This document shows, piece after piece, positions 55,822 through 64,000 of a DNA stretch of 64,000 nucleotides. Numbering within the stretch: the first letter of the stretch is position 1; each line of letters begins with the position of its first letter. The notes beneath the pieces were generated by a model. The model was not told the origin of the DNA. It saw only the letters and a list, made by a program, of their open reading frames with translations, and searched no databases. Source of the DNA: Planctomycetota bacterium (GTDB lineage: Bacteria > Planctomycetota > Planctomycetia > Planctomycetales > Planctomycetaceae); contig JACTNB010000033.1 in the NCBI GenBank assembly GCA_014584345.1, positions 1 to 64,000 on the forward strand. Reading direction: 5' to 3'. A program made the position numbers and the translations under genes.

Positions 55822-58788
55822 TCAGGGAGAGACCGCCCCCACGTACGATTTGAAGTTCGGAGCCCCTTCAATTCTCCCCTTGCCATCCGCCGGCTTGAGG
55901 AAATTCCCCGCCGCCGGATCCACACTTTGAAATTTCAGGTCGGTCACGGAATGCCGCCCATTTCTGTCGAACAGGTTGACTCCCCCCTGGGCCGTGGGCA
56001 GGGGCCGTGTCGTCCAGTTCCAGCCGGTACCGTCCTGGTCGACCATCAACAGGGAGCGAAAGGCCTCCTCCGTGAAACCCTGATCGACGAGCATGTCGTG
56101 CTCGACCGAGCCGACGAACAGATTGCGGACGATCCCCAGCTTATTGCTCTTGGCATCGGGCATCTGCCGGAAACGGATGCCGACGCTACATTGATGGAAT
56201 GTATTGTTGCCCAACACCAGTTCTTCCAGGGTAGCAGCGGTAGCGGTCAGGTCCACCCCCACCGCCAGTCCATGGAACCGACATTCCTTGATATTCACCC
56301 AGCGATACAGGTCGGAGGCCAATTCGACCCCGGCAGCATAATTGCCGGCGAACAGGCAGCGTTCAATCAGGATGTTCTCACCATGGGCATCTCCCGCATC
56401 CAGTTGAATGGCCTTGGCATTGAGGCGTTCCGTCAGAAACTTGATGCCCTCCAGCCGCACCGCGGAGGTGTAAAGCCCAGCCACTCCCGCCAATTTGATG
56501 CCGATTCCGGAGAAACCATTGATCTCGAATTTTCGCAGCGTCAGGCCTGGGCAACGTCCTTCCAGCATAACGGCGGCCTGGGCTTCGTCCGTTTCCAGAC
56601 GAAAATTTTCAAATGTCAACCCCTGCACGTTTTTCAAGTGCAATAAGGGCTCCTTGCCACTCACTTTCCAGAGTACGGGATCGTTCGACTGGCTAAGGAT
56701 CTGCATTTTCTTGGGGAAGCCGGGAGGAGGATCCAGAATCTTCAGGGGTTCCGTGATCACAACCCCGGCCGCGATGCGAATTTTTCGTTCCGACGTGATC
56801 GACAAGGGATCGTTGTATTTGATCAGATAATCGATGGCCTGATTCAGCGTGGCAAACGTGCCGCCCGGTCCGACACTGATTTCAACCCCGACGATCGGGA
56901 GATCCTCGGGGATTTCCACCGGGGCAGGGGAGGGCTGCGGAGAATCGGGAGCTTCCGTGATCACCGGAGGTGATGACTGCGATTTTCCGCTGCCGAACCA
57001 GTAGACCAAGCCGAGCAGTAGCCCAATCCCTAGCACAATCGCTCCGACGAGCCGAGGTTTTTTCCGAAAGATTTCGGCGACCTCGGCAAATTTCAATCGC
57101 AACTGTTTAAGGATATTCGGGGGTTCTTTTTTCGTCGTCGGAGCCTTGGCCACGGTGGATGAACCAGGCTCGCTCCCCGTTGGAGTGGCCAGGGGAACGT
57201 CGCTCTTCTTGGCCCAATCCATGACGGCGGAACCAGGAGCAGCGGAAGTGGACGGTCCCGCTGATCCGCTGAGCCAGGCCGGTGGAGCCTCCTCGCCAGC
57301 GGGAGGTGTCCCCAGCGGAGCGGAATCGGGCCGCTCCGCCCGGGGGCTGGATTTCGACTTGACCGAAGAGGGCTTGCCGCTGGTAGAGGCTGGCTTGCTA
57401 CGGGCAATATCTGAGGAATCAAGCACGGATCCGGAGACGGCCACCGGTTGCGTATCGGCCGTCCCGGATTTTGGCGCAGGGGTTGATCTGGACGATGGCG
57501 CGCGTTTCTGGGAATCCGCATCGCTCAGGCTGCCGGAACGGGGAGCGGAATCGGCGGGAGAAAACCCCGAGGAAAACGGCTGTTCCTTGCCGATCATCGT
57601 GAGAAACTGACCGAACTCATCCGCCCCGGGAGAATGTTCTGCCGCTTCAAGGGGAGCGGGCGTCGGAGGGGAGTCCATGGCCCGGGGTTTGCCCTTGACG
57701 TCCCACTGATTGCCATGTCGAGAAAGCCAGGCTTCATCCGCATGTTCGGCAATCCAGGTTTTGAGCGCACTGGCGACATCCTGTGCCGACGCATAACGGT
57801 CGTCGGGTTTCTTGGCCATCATTTTTCCGAGAATGCACAGCAAGGAGTCCGGCACATCGGCGCGATAATGCGTAACGGCCATCGGTTCCTGTGTTTGATG
57901 GGCCAGCAGGCGTTGCGCCAGGCTCCCCTGTTCGAACGGGGCATGTTTTGTCAGCAGGAAATACAAAGTACAGCCCAGGCTGTAAATGTCGGCACGGGCA
58001 TCGACATTATGGCTGTTGATGGCCTGTTCGGGAGACAGAAAATCGGCCGTTCCCAAAACCCGTTCATCGTGTTGGATGGTCAGGGAGTTTTCGTCGGACT
58101 CATCGAAGAATCGAGCCAACCCCATGTCGAGAATCTTGATGGTCCCCTTGAGATCGAGCAGCAGGTTGCCTGGCTTGATGTCGCGATGCACCAGGCCTGC
58201 CTGATGGGCATGTGCCAGCCCCATGGCTGCCTGGCGCACGTACTCGGCGGCGTCCAGGGGTTGCAGCGGTCCTCCCTTGGCCACCAGATCGTGCAGATTT
58301 TTCCCCTCGACATATTCCATCACCAGAAAATGGACTTCCGTCTTGCCATCGATGAAATGATCCACATCGTAGGCACGCACGATATTCGGATCATCCAGGG
58401 CGGCGGCGGCCTGGGCCTCGAGATGGAAGCGGCCAAGGTAGGAGGAATCGTTGACGCGATTCGCGGGCAGCACCTTGATGGCGCAGCGGCGCTTCATCAG
58501 GATGTGCTCCGCCAGATAAACGGCCGACATGCCGCCGCGTCCCAGCAGTCTGAGCAATTTGTATTTGCCCAGGAAGAACCCCTTGTGCTTGCCGCTGAGT
58601 AGTTTTTCCGCTTGCCAGGTGGTGACATCGCCGGATTGGATGAACGCCTTGGCCAGCGTCTGATGGTCCGCCGGGCTTTGCGGCGTGATTCCGAGTTCCT
58701 TCAAACGAGCCTGAAGCCGACTTTCGGTGATCAGTCCGCTCTTTCGAAGAATCTCGATAAAGGAATCCATGGTTGCCGCGCTCATCAA
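55822..58788 (-). CDS. Ser/Thr protein kinase with transmembrane helix and predicted beta-helix ectodomain
   Basis: 988 residues. Planctomycete N-terminal segment (1-75, LLSGKHKGFFLGKYKLLRLL), kinase domain with GRGGMS loop (83-88), Lys105, HRDIKPGN (201-208) and DMG in place of DFG (221-223), then a long Ser/Pro-rich linker (about 360-570), a transmembrane helix (about 577-600), and a C-terminal ectodomain (about 625-988) of short parallel strand repeats like a right-handed beta-helix. The kinase acts in the cytoplasm; the ectodomain probably senses an outer signal. Sits beside the serine hydrolase gene. Confidence 0.9.
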   Translation of the reverse strand: MMSAATMDSFIEILRKSGLITESRLQARLKELGITPQSPADHQTLAKAFIQSGDVTTWQAEKLLSGKHKGFFLGKYKLLRLLGRGGMSAVYLAEHILMKRRCAIKVLPANRVNDSSYLGRFHLEAQAAAALDDPNIVRAYDVDHFIDGKTEVHFLVMEYVEGKNLHDLVAKGGPLQPLDAAEYVRQAAMGLAHAHQAGLVHRDIKPGNLLLDLKGTIKILDMGLARFFDESDENSLTIQHDERVLGTADFLSPEQAINSHNVDARADIYSLGCTLYFLLTKHAPFEQGSLAQRLLAHQTQEPMAVTHYRADVPDSLLCILGKMMAKKPDDRYASAQDVASALKTWIAEHADEAWLSRHGNQWDVKGKPRAMDSPPTPAPLEAAEHSPGADEFGQFLTMIGKEQPFSSGFSPADSAPRSGSLSDADSQKRAPSSRSTPAPKSGTADTQPVAVSGSVLDSSDIARSKPASTSGKPSSVKSKSSPRAERPDSAPLGTPPAGEEAPPAWLSGSAGPSTSAAPGSAVMDWAKKSDVPLATPTGSEPGSSTVAKAPTTKKEPPNILKQLRLKFAEVAEIFRKKPRLVGAIVLGIGLLLGLVYWFGSGKSQSSPPVITEAPDSPQPSPAPVEIPEDLPIVGVEISVGPGGTFATLNQAIDYLIKYNDPLSITSERKIRIAAGVVITEPLKILDPPPGFPKKMQILSQSNDPVLWKVSGKEPLLHLKNVQGLTFENFRLETDEAQAAVMLEGRCPGLTLRKFEINGFSGIGIKLAGVAGLYTSAVRLEGIKFLTERLNAKAIQLDAGDAHGENILIERCLFAGNYAAGVELASDLYRWVNIKECRFHGLAVGVDLTATAATLEELVLGNNTFHQCSVGIRFRQMPDAKSNKLGIVRNLFVGSVEHDMLVDQGFTEEAFRSLLMVDQDGTGWNWTTRPLPTAQGGVNLFDRNGRHSVTDLKFQSVDPAAGNFLKPADGKGRIEGAPNFKSYVGAVSP

Positions 58789-59743
58789 TTACGCTTCCTT
58801 CAATTTCCCACACACTCATTCGGAAAAGCTTGAGTAGCAGCGATCATGGCCTCGAAACATCTGAAATTAACCGACTCCACACAGGTTCGCCATCGAAACC
58901 AGTGATTTACAATACCGTGTCATTTCCACCTCCCGATATCCACCTGCCATGAGGGACACTCACAGCTCCCGCGGGAATCCACGACCCCCTCGATACGGAT
59001 CGGAAATGCGAGGGAAATTTTCCGAACCGGCAAGTGCACCACCGAATTCCCCCTCAGGCCGAACAGGCGATACTTTTTTCATCACCAACCTTGCCCAAGT
59101 AATGCCTCGGAAAGTCTTGACGCGAAATCCTAAGGAACCGAGATCCCCTCCAGAACAAAGTAGACAAAGATTAACTATCGAGAAATTGCCCTCCTGGAGC
59201 CTCGGGAATCATTTTTCCCTCCGCAAGCCATCCGGCTTCGGCTAACCCGAACACTCGGAACGAATGAAGATTACCCCGAAAGAGAAGTCTGAAACCAAGA
59301 CCGAGAAACGGACACGCATATGCGTTATTTGATAGTATGGAACGTCGCAATTCAATACGGCAACTCGGAATTCGTGTTGGAATCTCAACCGGAATTTATC
59401 CCAACGGGGTTATGGGGGTATTTTGATACTGCAACACACACGGCCCGGGAACCGCGTATAAACCTTTAATCGGGTAACTCCGAACTGCGGAATTTCCTGC
59501 TTCCCAACCCGTTTCTTCCCGGATCTGGCGATGGATAGCCTGAAAATTCAGGGCTCGCATGGTTTCACCAGTCAGGTCTCCCAGGCCGAACTCCTTTCCG
59601 GGCGATGCCTGCCTTGGTTTAGATCGTCTCGAAGCGGTCGGGAAATCTTCCGGGACTGGCGGAATATGGGAATTCCATTACATTGGTAACATGATTTTTC
59701 ATTTTCACCGGAAAATCTCGAGAATGACTTGCCAGGGAAACAC
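58789..59743. other. 955-base gene-poor region
   Basis: Divergent spacer between the kinase and response-regulator genes; no convincing gene. It includes ACGCATATGCGT (59314-59325), a perfect 12-bp palindrome. Two short frames (58949, 59559) have poor starts and no recognisable content. It presumably carries promoters for both neighbours. Confidence 0.45.
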
Positions 59744-60196
59744 ATGACATCCGAGCAGCAAAACTTACCCAGCCGAATCCTGATCGCCGATGATAATCAG
59801 CAGAATCGGGAACTGGTGGAAGCCTATTTGAGCGATGAAGATTACATCATCGAGATGGCGCACGATGGCCAACACACACTTGCACAGGTCGAGGCATTTC
59901 ATCCGGACTTGATCCTCCTCGACATTATGATGCCCAAAATGAGCGGCTTCGAGGTGTGCCAGCAATTGAAACGCCACGAGTCCACGCGGTCGATCCCCGT
60001 GTTGATGATTACCGCGTTAAGGGAGTCGGTGGACATCGAAAAAGCAGTCGATGCCGGGGCCGATGATTTTCTATCGAAACCCGTGCATCGACTGGAACTC
60101 AAGACACGTGTTCGCTCGCTATTGCGTGTCCGGCATTTAACAAATGAACGGGATCGTCTGCTGGCTTATCTGAAGGAACTGGAATCTCGCGAATAA
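59744..60196 (+). CDS. single-domain response regulator
   Basis: 150 residues. A receiver domain (CheY-like) with no output domain: acidic pair DD (16-17), phospho-acceptor Asp60 in LILLDIMMPKMSGFE, Thr90 in MIT, and Lys112 in FLSKPV. A short helical tail follows (about 126-150). It resembles GGDEF-less PleD-like receivers. No histidine kinase is close. Preceded by a moderate ribosome site (AGGGA), the Met here fits the receiver start. Confidence 0.9.
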   Translation: MTSEQQNLPSRILIADDNQQNRELVEAYLSDEDYIIEMAHDGQHTLAQVEAFHPDLILLDIMMPKMSGFEVCQQLKRHESTRSIPVLMITALRESVDIEKAVDAGADDFLSKPVHRLELKTRVRSLLRVRHLTNERDRLLAYLKELESRE

Positions 60197-60208
60197 CGGC
60201 CTCACGAC

Positions 60209-60238
60209 GCCAGGGGAAAAAGTGAATGTTCCCCTGGC
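60209..60238. terminator. strong hairpin after the response regulator
   Basis: GCCAGGGGAA pairs with TTCCCCTGGC (10-bp perfect stem, 10-base loop), 12 bases past the stop. There is no T-tract, but position and stability suggest it marks a transcript end. Confidence 0.6.
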
Positions 60239-60402
60239 AGGACGGTTCCAGTGTCCCCAGTTTCACTCCACCGGGGCTGAACGGGGATGATTGACATCGC
60301 GGTCTGCCGCGAATTTCCCGGGTCTGCCCGAATAATCGGACCATTTCAGGAAACGTAATCGGCAGTCGTGATCCGTGCCTTTGACTGAAATAACAAATCC
60401 CC

Positions 60403-60852
60403 ATGCGTGCCGTAGTTCAACGAGTTTCCTCCGCCAAGGTCATTGTTGCGCGGGAAGTGGTCGGACAAATCGAGCGAGGATTGCTGGTTCTACTGGGCGT
60501 GGCGGCCGACGATACAGACGCGGACCTGGTCTGGCTCGCTGAGAAAGTCGCGGGGTTGCGATTGTTCGAGGATACCGCCGGGAAAATGAATTTATCCCTC
60601 GGGGAGGTCGGGGGAGGGGTGCTGGTCGTCAGCCAGTTCACCCTGTATGGCGATTGTCGCAAGGGAAAACGCCCGAGTTTCATTCAGGCTGCCCCCCCCG
60701 AACTCGCCCAACGATTGTACGAACAGTTCGTAATTGAATTGAAAGGCTACGAAATTCCGGTGCAAACCGGCCGATTTCAAGCCCAGATGGAAGTTTCCCT
60801 GGTCAATCAAGGCCCCGTGACATTGCTGCTTGATAGTCGAAAGTCGTTCTGA
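60403..60852 (+). CDS. dtd: D-aminoacyl-tRNA deacylase
   Basis: 149 residues, exact family length. Removes D-amino acids wrongly attached to tRNAs in the cytoplasm. Motifs: MRAVVQRVSSAKV start, SQFTLYGD (77-84), and NQGPVT (about 137-142), the active-site pair in the dimer. The following methyltransferase begins two bases past the stop, so they are cotranscribed. Confidence 0.96.
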   Translation: MRAVVQRVSSAKVIVAREVVGQIERGLLVLLGVAADDTDADLVWLAEKVAGLRLFEDTAGKMNLSLGEVGGGVLVVSQFTLYGDCRKGKRPSFIQAAPPELAQRLYEQFVIELKGYEIPVQTGRFQAQMEVSLVNQGPVTLLLDSRKSF

Positions 60853-60854
60853 AC

Positions 60855-61958
60855 ATGCCACGAAAATCACGCCGGGCGACTCCTCCGCAAGAGAATTTCG
60901 ATGAGGGCATCCCCTACATTCCGCCACGCGTGGAAGAACAACTGTTGATCCATCACATGGCGGATTACCATGGAACCCGGCTCCTGTGCACCAGTCATGG
61001 TCGCGGGCAACTGGCCGGCTATCTGGCCAGCCAGAACCCCGAGGGCATCGTGGAATGCCATTATCTGGACAGTCACCATGCCGCCCTGGCACGGGAATAC
61101 TGGGAGCAAGCCGATGCCCCCCCCCGCGTGTTGTGCCAGCCCGATTTTCCCGAAGAGGAATACGACGCCATTTGTATCCCGGTGGTGAAACAGGGAAACG
61201 CGGAATTGACTCGAGAATTGCTGCAGCAGGCGCATCAACGCTTGAAATTGCGGGGCGAACTGTTCGCCGCGGTCGATCACCCGCGAGATCATTGGCTGAA
61301 TGAACAATTCGTGGAAATGTTCCCCAAGGTGACCCGGCTCGTCAAGAAGCAGGGAGTGATCTACATAGGCAAGAAACTGGGACCATTAAAGAAAACACGG
61401 AATTTTCAGGCCGATTTCAGCGTCCCCTATCTGGGCCGCCAGCTCTCGTTCATGACTCGTCCGGGCGTCTTCAGTCATCGGCATCTGGACGACGGTGCCT
61501 GGGCCTTGATCAAGTCCCTGCCGATCAAGCCAAAAATGTCGGTACTGGATCTGGGCTGCGGCTGCGGTGCGGTGGGGATCGCGGCCATGCTCTCGGCGGA
61601 TCGGGTCCAAGTCACGGCCATCGATTCCCATGCCCGGGCCGTGCAATGCACGCAGGAGAATGCCCGGCGCAATTTGACGGAAGACCAACTCCGACGTTTT
61701 CGAGTGGAAATGACGCATACCGCGGAGCTCACGGAGCATCCGGCTTTTGACCTGGTCGCCACGAACCCCCCCTATTTCTCCCGCTTTCAAATTGCGGAAT
61801 TGTTCGTGGAGTCTGCCCGGAGAATGCTGAAAAGGAACGGAAAGCTGCTCATCGTGACGAAAATGCCGTTCTGGTACGAGGAAAATCTGCCCCACACATT
61901 TCGTCACGTGGAGTTACGCACGATGGGCACATACACAATCGTGGAAGCCTCGGCCTGA
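60855..61958 (+). CDS. RsmC/RlmG-like methyltransferase
   Basis: 367 residues in two methyltransferase-like halves: an N-terminal part with a degenerate fold (about 30-170) and a C-terminal active half with SAM loop VLDLGCGCGAVG (about 228-239) and catalytic NPPY (about 305-308), the N-methyltransferase signature. This layout fits the rRNA guanine-N2 methyltransferases RsmC and RlmG; which rRNA base is modified cannot be told. Starts 2 bases after dtd. Confidence 0.85.
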   Translation: MPRKSRRATPPQENFDEGIPYIPPRVEEQLLIHHMADYHGTRLLCTSHGRGQLAGYLASQNPEGIVECHYLDSHHAALAREYWEQADAPPRVLCQPDFPEEEYDAICIPVVKQGNAELTRELLQQAHQRLKLRGELFAAVDHPRDHWLNEQFVEMFPKVTRLVKKQGVIYIGKKLGPLKKTRNFQADFSVPYLGRQLSFMTRPGVFSHRHLDDGAWALIKSLPIKPKMSVLDLGCGCGAVGIAAMLSADRVQVTAIDSHARAVQCTQENARRNLTEDQLRRFRVEMTHTAELTEHPAFDLVATNPPYFSRFQIAELFVESARRMLKRNGKLLIVTKMPFWYEENLPHTFRHVELRTMGTYTIVEASA

Positions 61959-62351
61959 TCTGCATGCCCGCAATTTGCGAGCCAATCGCCGAGCCCTGGC
62001 GGCCGACCGTGAAAAAATTACACAGGAAATCAAGATTTTACGCGAAATCGTTATTGACATTCAAAACAATCGATGTGTAACCTCATAAGGTGAACACGAG
62101 CTTTACTGATCGCCGATAGGAAACAGTAAAACTCACCAGAATGACACCGTTCATTCACAACCTGCCGAATTTCCCGCAAGTTCTACCATTTTAATGCATC
62201 TCCGCTTGTACAAGCGGAGATGCATCTTACCTGGAGACGACTGAATTTCCCTGCATCGGGCCCTTCCGGTGTACTATAAAATTCAGACCGAATGATCCCG
62301 AGACCGGAATCGACAACTTAAATTTCCCCGCAATTTCAAGGAGAGGCTTAC
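61959..62351. promoter_or_regulatory. intergenic region with weak promoter, 32-bp palindrome
   Basis: TTGACA at 62054-62059 with TAACCT 18 bases on is a weak promoter candidate; TATAAA occurs at 62275-62280. The main feature is the palindrome at 62194. AAGGAG lies just before the DUF1501 start. No gene is seen in this 393-base stretch. Confidence 0.45.
62194..62225. repeat. perfect 32-bp palindrome
   Basis: Arm ATGCATCTCCGCTTG, centre TA, then the exact complement CAAGCGGAGATGCAT. It is 236 bases past the methyltransferase stop and 127 before the DUF1501 ATG. No T-tract follows. Possible roles are a protein-binding site, a 5'-leader hairpin or a transcription end for the upstream gene. Confidence 0.85.
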
Positions 62352-63683
62352 ATGGGTCACAGCGCGTCCAGTTGCAATCCGAGTCATTTTCGACGTCTCT
62401 CTCGCCGTGGCTTTCTGTCGGTGGGCGCCCTGGCAGGAATGGGACTGACCTTGCCGGATTTATTCCGACTGGAGTCCGCCCGGGCCGACTTGAAGGATTA
62501 CCAGAATTTTGAGGGGACAGCGAAGTCGATCATTCACATTTTCCTGCCGGGAGGCATGGCTCATCAGGAGTCGTTCGATCCGAAGCCCCACGCGCCGCTC
62601 GAATATCGCGGTGAAATGAAGCAGATTGCCACCAAGCTGGATGGCGTCCGGTTCGGAGAAACCCTGGCGAAAACCGCTCAGATCGCGGATAAGCTGACGA
62701 TCATCAACTCGATGAGTCACGGCGAAGCGGCTCACGAGCGCGGCACTCATAACATGTTTACGGGATATCGACCGAGCCCCGCGATCAAATTTCCCAGCAT
62801 TGGCTCGGTGATCAGTCATGAGTTCGGCCCCCGCAACAACTTACCTCCTTACGTGTGCATTCCGAACCAGCCAAACGAATTTGCCGGAACGGGATATCTG
62901 AGCTCCTCCTATGCGGCCTTCAGTCTGGGGAGTGATCCGGCTACGAATGGCTTCAAGGTGCGAGATCTGGATCTGTTTGCGGGAATCGACGATTCCCGCT
63001 TTGCCACCCGTCGTTCCGCGCTGGAAGCTGTTAACGAACACTTCCGATCCCTGGAAAAATCGGACAAGATTGCGGCGATGGACTCGTTTTACGACCGGGC
63101 CTACTCGCTGGTCAGTTCTCCGGAAGCCCGCAACGCGTTTGACCTGGAAAAGGAAGAAGGCTCCCTGCGGGATGCGTACGGCCGCAACACGGCCGGAGCA
63201 CGGATGTTGATGGCTCGCCGTCTGGTGGAAGCGGGCGTTCGCCTGGTGACACTAACCTACGGCGGCTGGGACATGCACAACAACATTGTGAATGGCTTCC
63301 GCAGTCAGATGCCCTCCTTCGACCAGGCATTTTCCATGCTGATCAACGACCTGGAACAACGGGGCCTGTTGGACAGCACGCTGGTCATGGTCTCCTCCGA
63401 ATTCGGTCGCACGCCGAAAATCAACAAGGACGCGGGCCGGGATCACTGGCCAAAAGTGTTCAGCGTGGCCTTGGCCGGCGGTGGCCTGAAACGCGGCTTT
63501 GTGTACGGAACTTCGGATGCCACCGCGACGGAGCCCGACCTGGATGCCGTGAGCCCGCAGGACTTGTTCACCACGGTCTACCATACCTTGGGCATTGTCG
63601 CCGACAAGGAACTGATGGCTCCTGGTGATCGCCCGATCGAAATCGTCGATGGGGGAACGGTCATCAAGCCGCTGCTGGCCTAA
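62352..63683 (+). CDS. TAT-exported DUF1501 protein
   Basis: 443 residues. Twin-arginine signal LSRRGFLSVGALAGMGLTL (16-34) then the DUF1501 body: IIHIFLPGGMAHQESFDPK, NSMSHGEAAHERGTHNMFTGY, VTLTYGGWDMHNN, and VMVSSEFGRTPKINKDAGRDHWP. These are abundant in planctomycetes, of alkaline-phosphatase-like (sulfatase) fold, with unclear function; they usually sit with DUF1549/1553 proteins, which are not adjacent here. Preceded by AAGGAG; ended by an intrinsic terminator. Confidence 0.93.
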   Translation: MGHSASSCNPSHFRRLSRRGFLSVGALAGMGLTLPDLFRLESARADLKDYQNFEGTAKSIIHIFLPGGMAHQESFDPKPHAPLEYRGEMKQIATKLDGVRFGETLAKTAQIADKLTIINSMSHGEAAHERGTHNMFTGYRPSPAIKFPSIGSVISHEFGPRNNLPPYVCIPNQPNEFAGTGYLSSSYAAFSLGSDPATNGFKVRDLDLFAGIDDSRFATRRSALEAVNEHFRSLEKSDKIAAMDSFYDRAYSLVSSPEARNAFDLEKEEGSLRDAYGRNTAGARMLMARRLVEAGVRLVTLTYGGWDMHNNIVNGFRSQMPSFDQAFSMLINDLEQRGLLDSTLVMVSSEFGRTPKINKDAGRDHWPKVFSVALAGGGLKRGFVYGTSDATATEPDLDAVSPQDLFTTVYHTLGIVADKELMAPGDRPIEIVDGGTVIKPLLA

Positions 63684-63694
63684 TTGGATGACTC

Positions 63695-63739
63695 ATGCCC
63701 TGGTTCTGGCGGTCCACGCTGGAACCCAGGGCATTTTTT
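63695..63739 (+). terminator. intrinsic terminator after the DUF1501 gene
   Basis: ATGCCCTGG pairs with CCAGGGCAT, extended by inner TTC/GAA, followed directly by TTTTTT. Stem of nine pairs with a T-run: a typical rho-independent terminator. Confidence 0.88.
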
Positions 63740-63876
63740 GAATCCGGTTCCGTAACGTCGTCTTGCGACACGGAACTGCTCGATACAAGGTCGAGCGAGA
63801 AGTTTGCCCGGCAGGGGGCCGAGCACTCTCGGATGCGATCTATAAAAATTCCATGAGCCTGAAGGGGGAATCGCTC
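63740..63876. other. leader with two further hairpins
   Basis: GTTCCGT/ACGGAAC (63747-63776, with inner GTCG/CGAC) and GCTCGA/TCGAGC (63778-63796) follow the terminator. They may be leader structures of the next gene; no known riboswitch is recognised. Confidence 0.4.
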
Positions 63877-64000
63877 ATGTGGAGTTGTGCTCGTTATATA
63901 CCCACACGGTTGTGCCGGGGAGTGCAGGGCGTGTCCCTGACCATGCTGTTTCTCTGCTCCGTATCGACGGCATGGGGAGTAAATCCTCGCGTCTCCCGCA
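63877..64000 (+). CDS. exported protein, N-terminus only
   Basis: Begins at an ATG with a good ribosome site (AAGGGGGAA, 7 bases away) and runs off the window. The 41 visible residues are a signal peptide (MWSCARYIPTRLCRGVQG, then VSLTMLFLCSVSTAWG) and the first mature residues VNPRVSR. In planctomycetes DUF1501 genes are often followed by pre-peptidase-domain proteins that start like this, but that identity is a guess. Confidence 0.6.
   Translation, partial: MWSCARYIPTRLCRGVQGVSLTMLFLCSVSTAWGVNPRVSR

Noticed and set aside
55822..58788. Kinase DMG motif as sign of an inactive kinase
   Set aside because: HRDIKPGN, the Lys and the Gly loop are intact and the metal-binding Asp is kept; DMG does not by itself abolish activity.
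62054..62083. TTGACA with TAACCT as the DUF1501 promoter
   Set aside because: The -10 match is only three of six and it lies about 270 bases upstream; listed only as a weak candidate.

Overview
This 64-kb window looks like chromosome from a planctomycete, most likely family Planctomycetaceae. I infer this from gene content typical of that group: a TAT-exported DUF1501 protein, a ThuA-type sugar-metabolism protein, a DUF6268 outer-membrane barrel, a serine/threonine kinase with a planctomycete-type N-terminal extension, a BatA/VWA/DUF4175-like membrane trio, a multi-domain redoxin/heme/copper protein and two-heme lipoprotein cytochromes. murE-murF stand apart from any division cluster. There is no phage, integrase, transposase or CRISPR array, so this reads as ordinary chromosome with planctomycete oddities rather than an island.

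Layout. 0-5 kb: an exported TIM-barrel glycosidase-like protein, a SAM methyltransferase and a diheme cytochrome c lipoprotein. 5-9 kb: tRNA-Leu(UAG) with its own promoter, nagB and a compact nagA, a cluster of dispersed intergenic repeats, and a LacI regulator. 9-19 kb (all minus strand): GIY-YIG protein, MMPL/RND exporter, a redoxin-heme-copper-EF-hand fusion, a TlpA-like thioredoxin overlapping an apparently exported SAM methyltransferase by ATGA, mnmG, a ThuA protein and a small conserved protein. 19-26 kb (plus): a luciferase-like monooxygenase, an alpha/beta hydrolase, an APH-kinase/P-loop-kinase fusion, murE and murF. 26-27.4 kb (minus): a divergent NagB-like protein and a small cysteine-pair protein. 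28-35 kb (plus): RND adaptor, a DUF6807 protein inserted in the pump operon, RND permease, and a polytopic membrane protein. 35-46 kb (minus): DUF6268 barrel, a DUF4175-like protein with a very long charged low-complexity region, a VWA protein and a BatA protein. 46-51 kb (minus): sufR-sufC-sufB-sufD plus a Rieske-SufT fusion, with a clear inverted-repeat operator upstream of sufR. 51-55 kb: an NSS transporter with a 54-residue MetS-like partner, and a CCA-adding-type nucleotidyltransferase. 54-64 kb: a serine hydrolase, a large Ser/Thr kinase with a probable beta-helix sensor, a single-domain response regulator, dtd, an RsmC-like methyltransferase, a DUF1501 protein with an intrinsic terminator, and the start of another exported protein cut by the window edge.

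Functional threads. nagB/nagA point to amino-sugar catabolism; the LacI protein is a candidate local regulator, and a 14-bp palindrome lies upstream of nagB. The suf block is a stress-type Fe-S assembly operon, probably autoregulated by SufR, without a cysteine desulfurase in the window. The 28-34 kb operon is an RND efflux system without an outer-membrane factor. The strongest candidates for something little described are the DUF6807 gene inside the RND operon, the four-module redox protein, the exported-looking methyltransferase coupled to a thioredoxin, the Rieske-SufT fusion, and the composite dispersed repeat family. All calls come from reading the sequence and recalling protein families; no database search was run.
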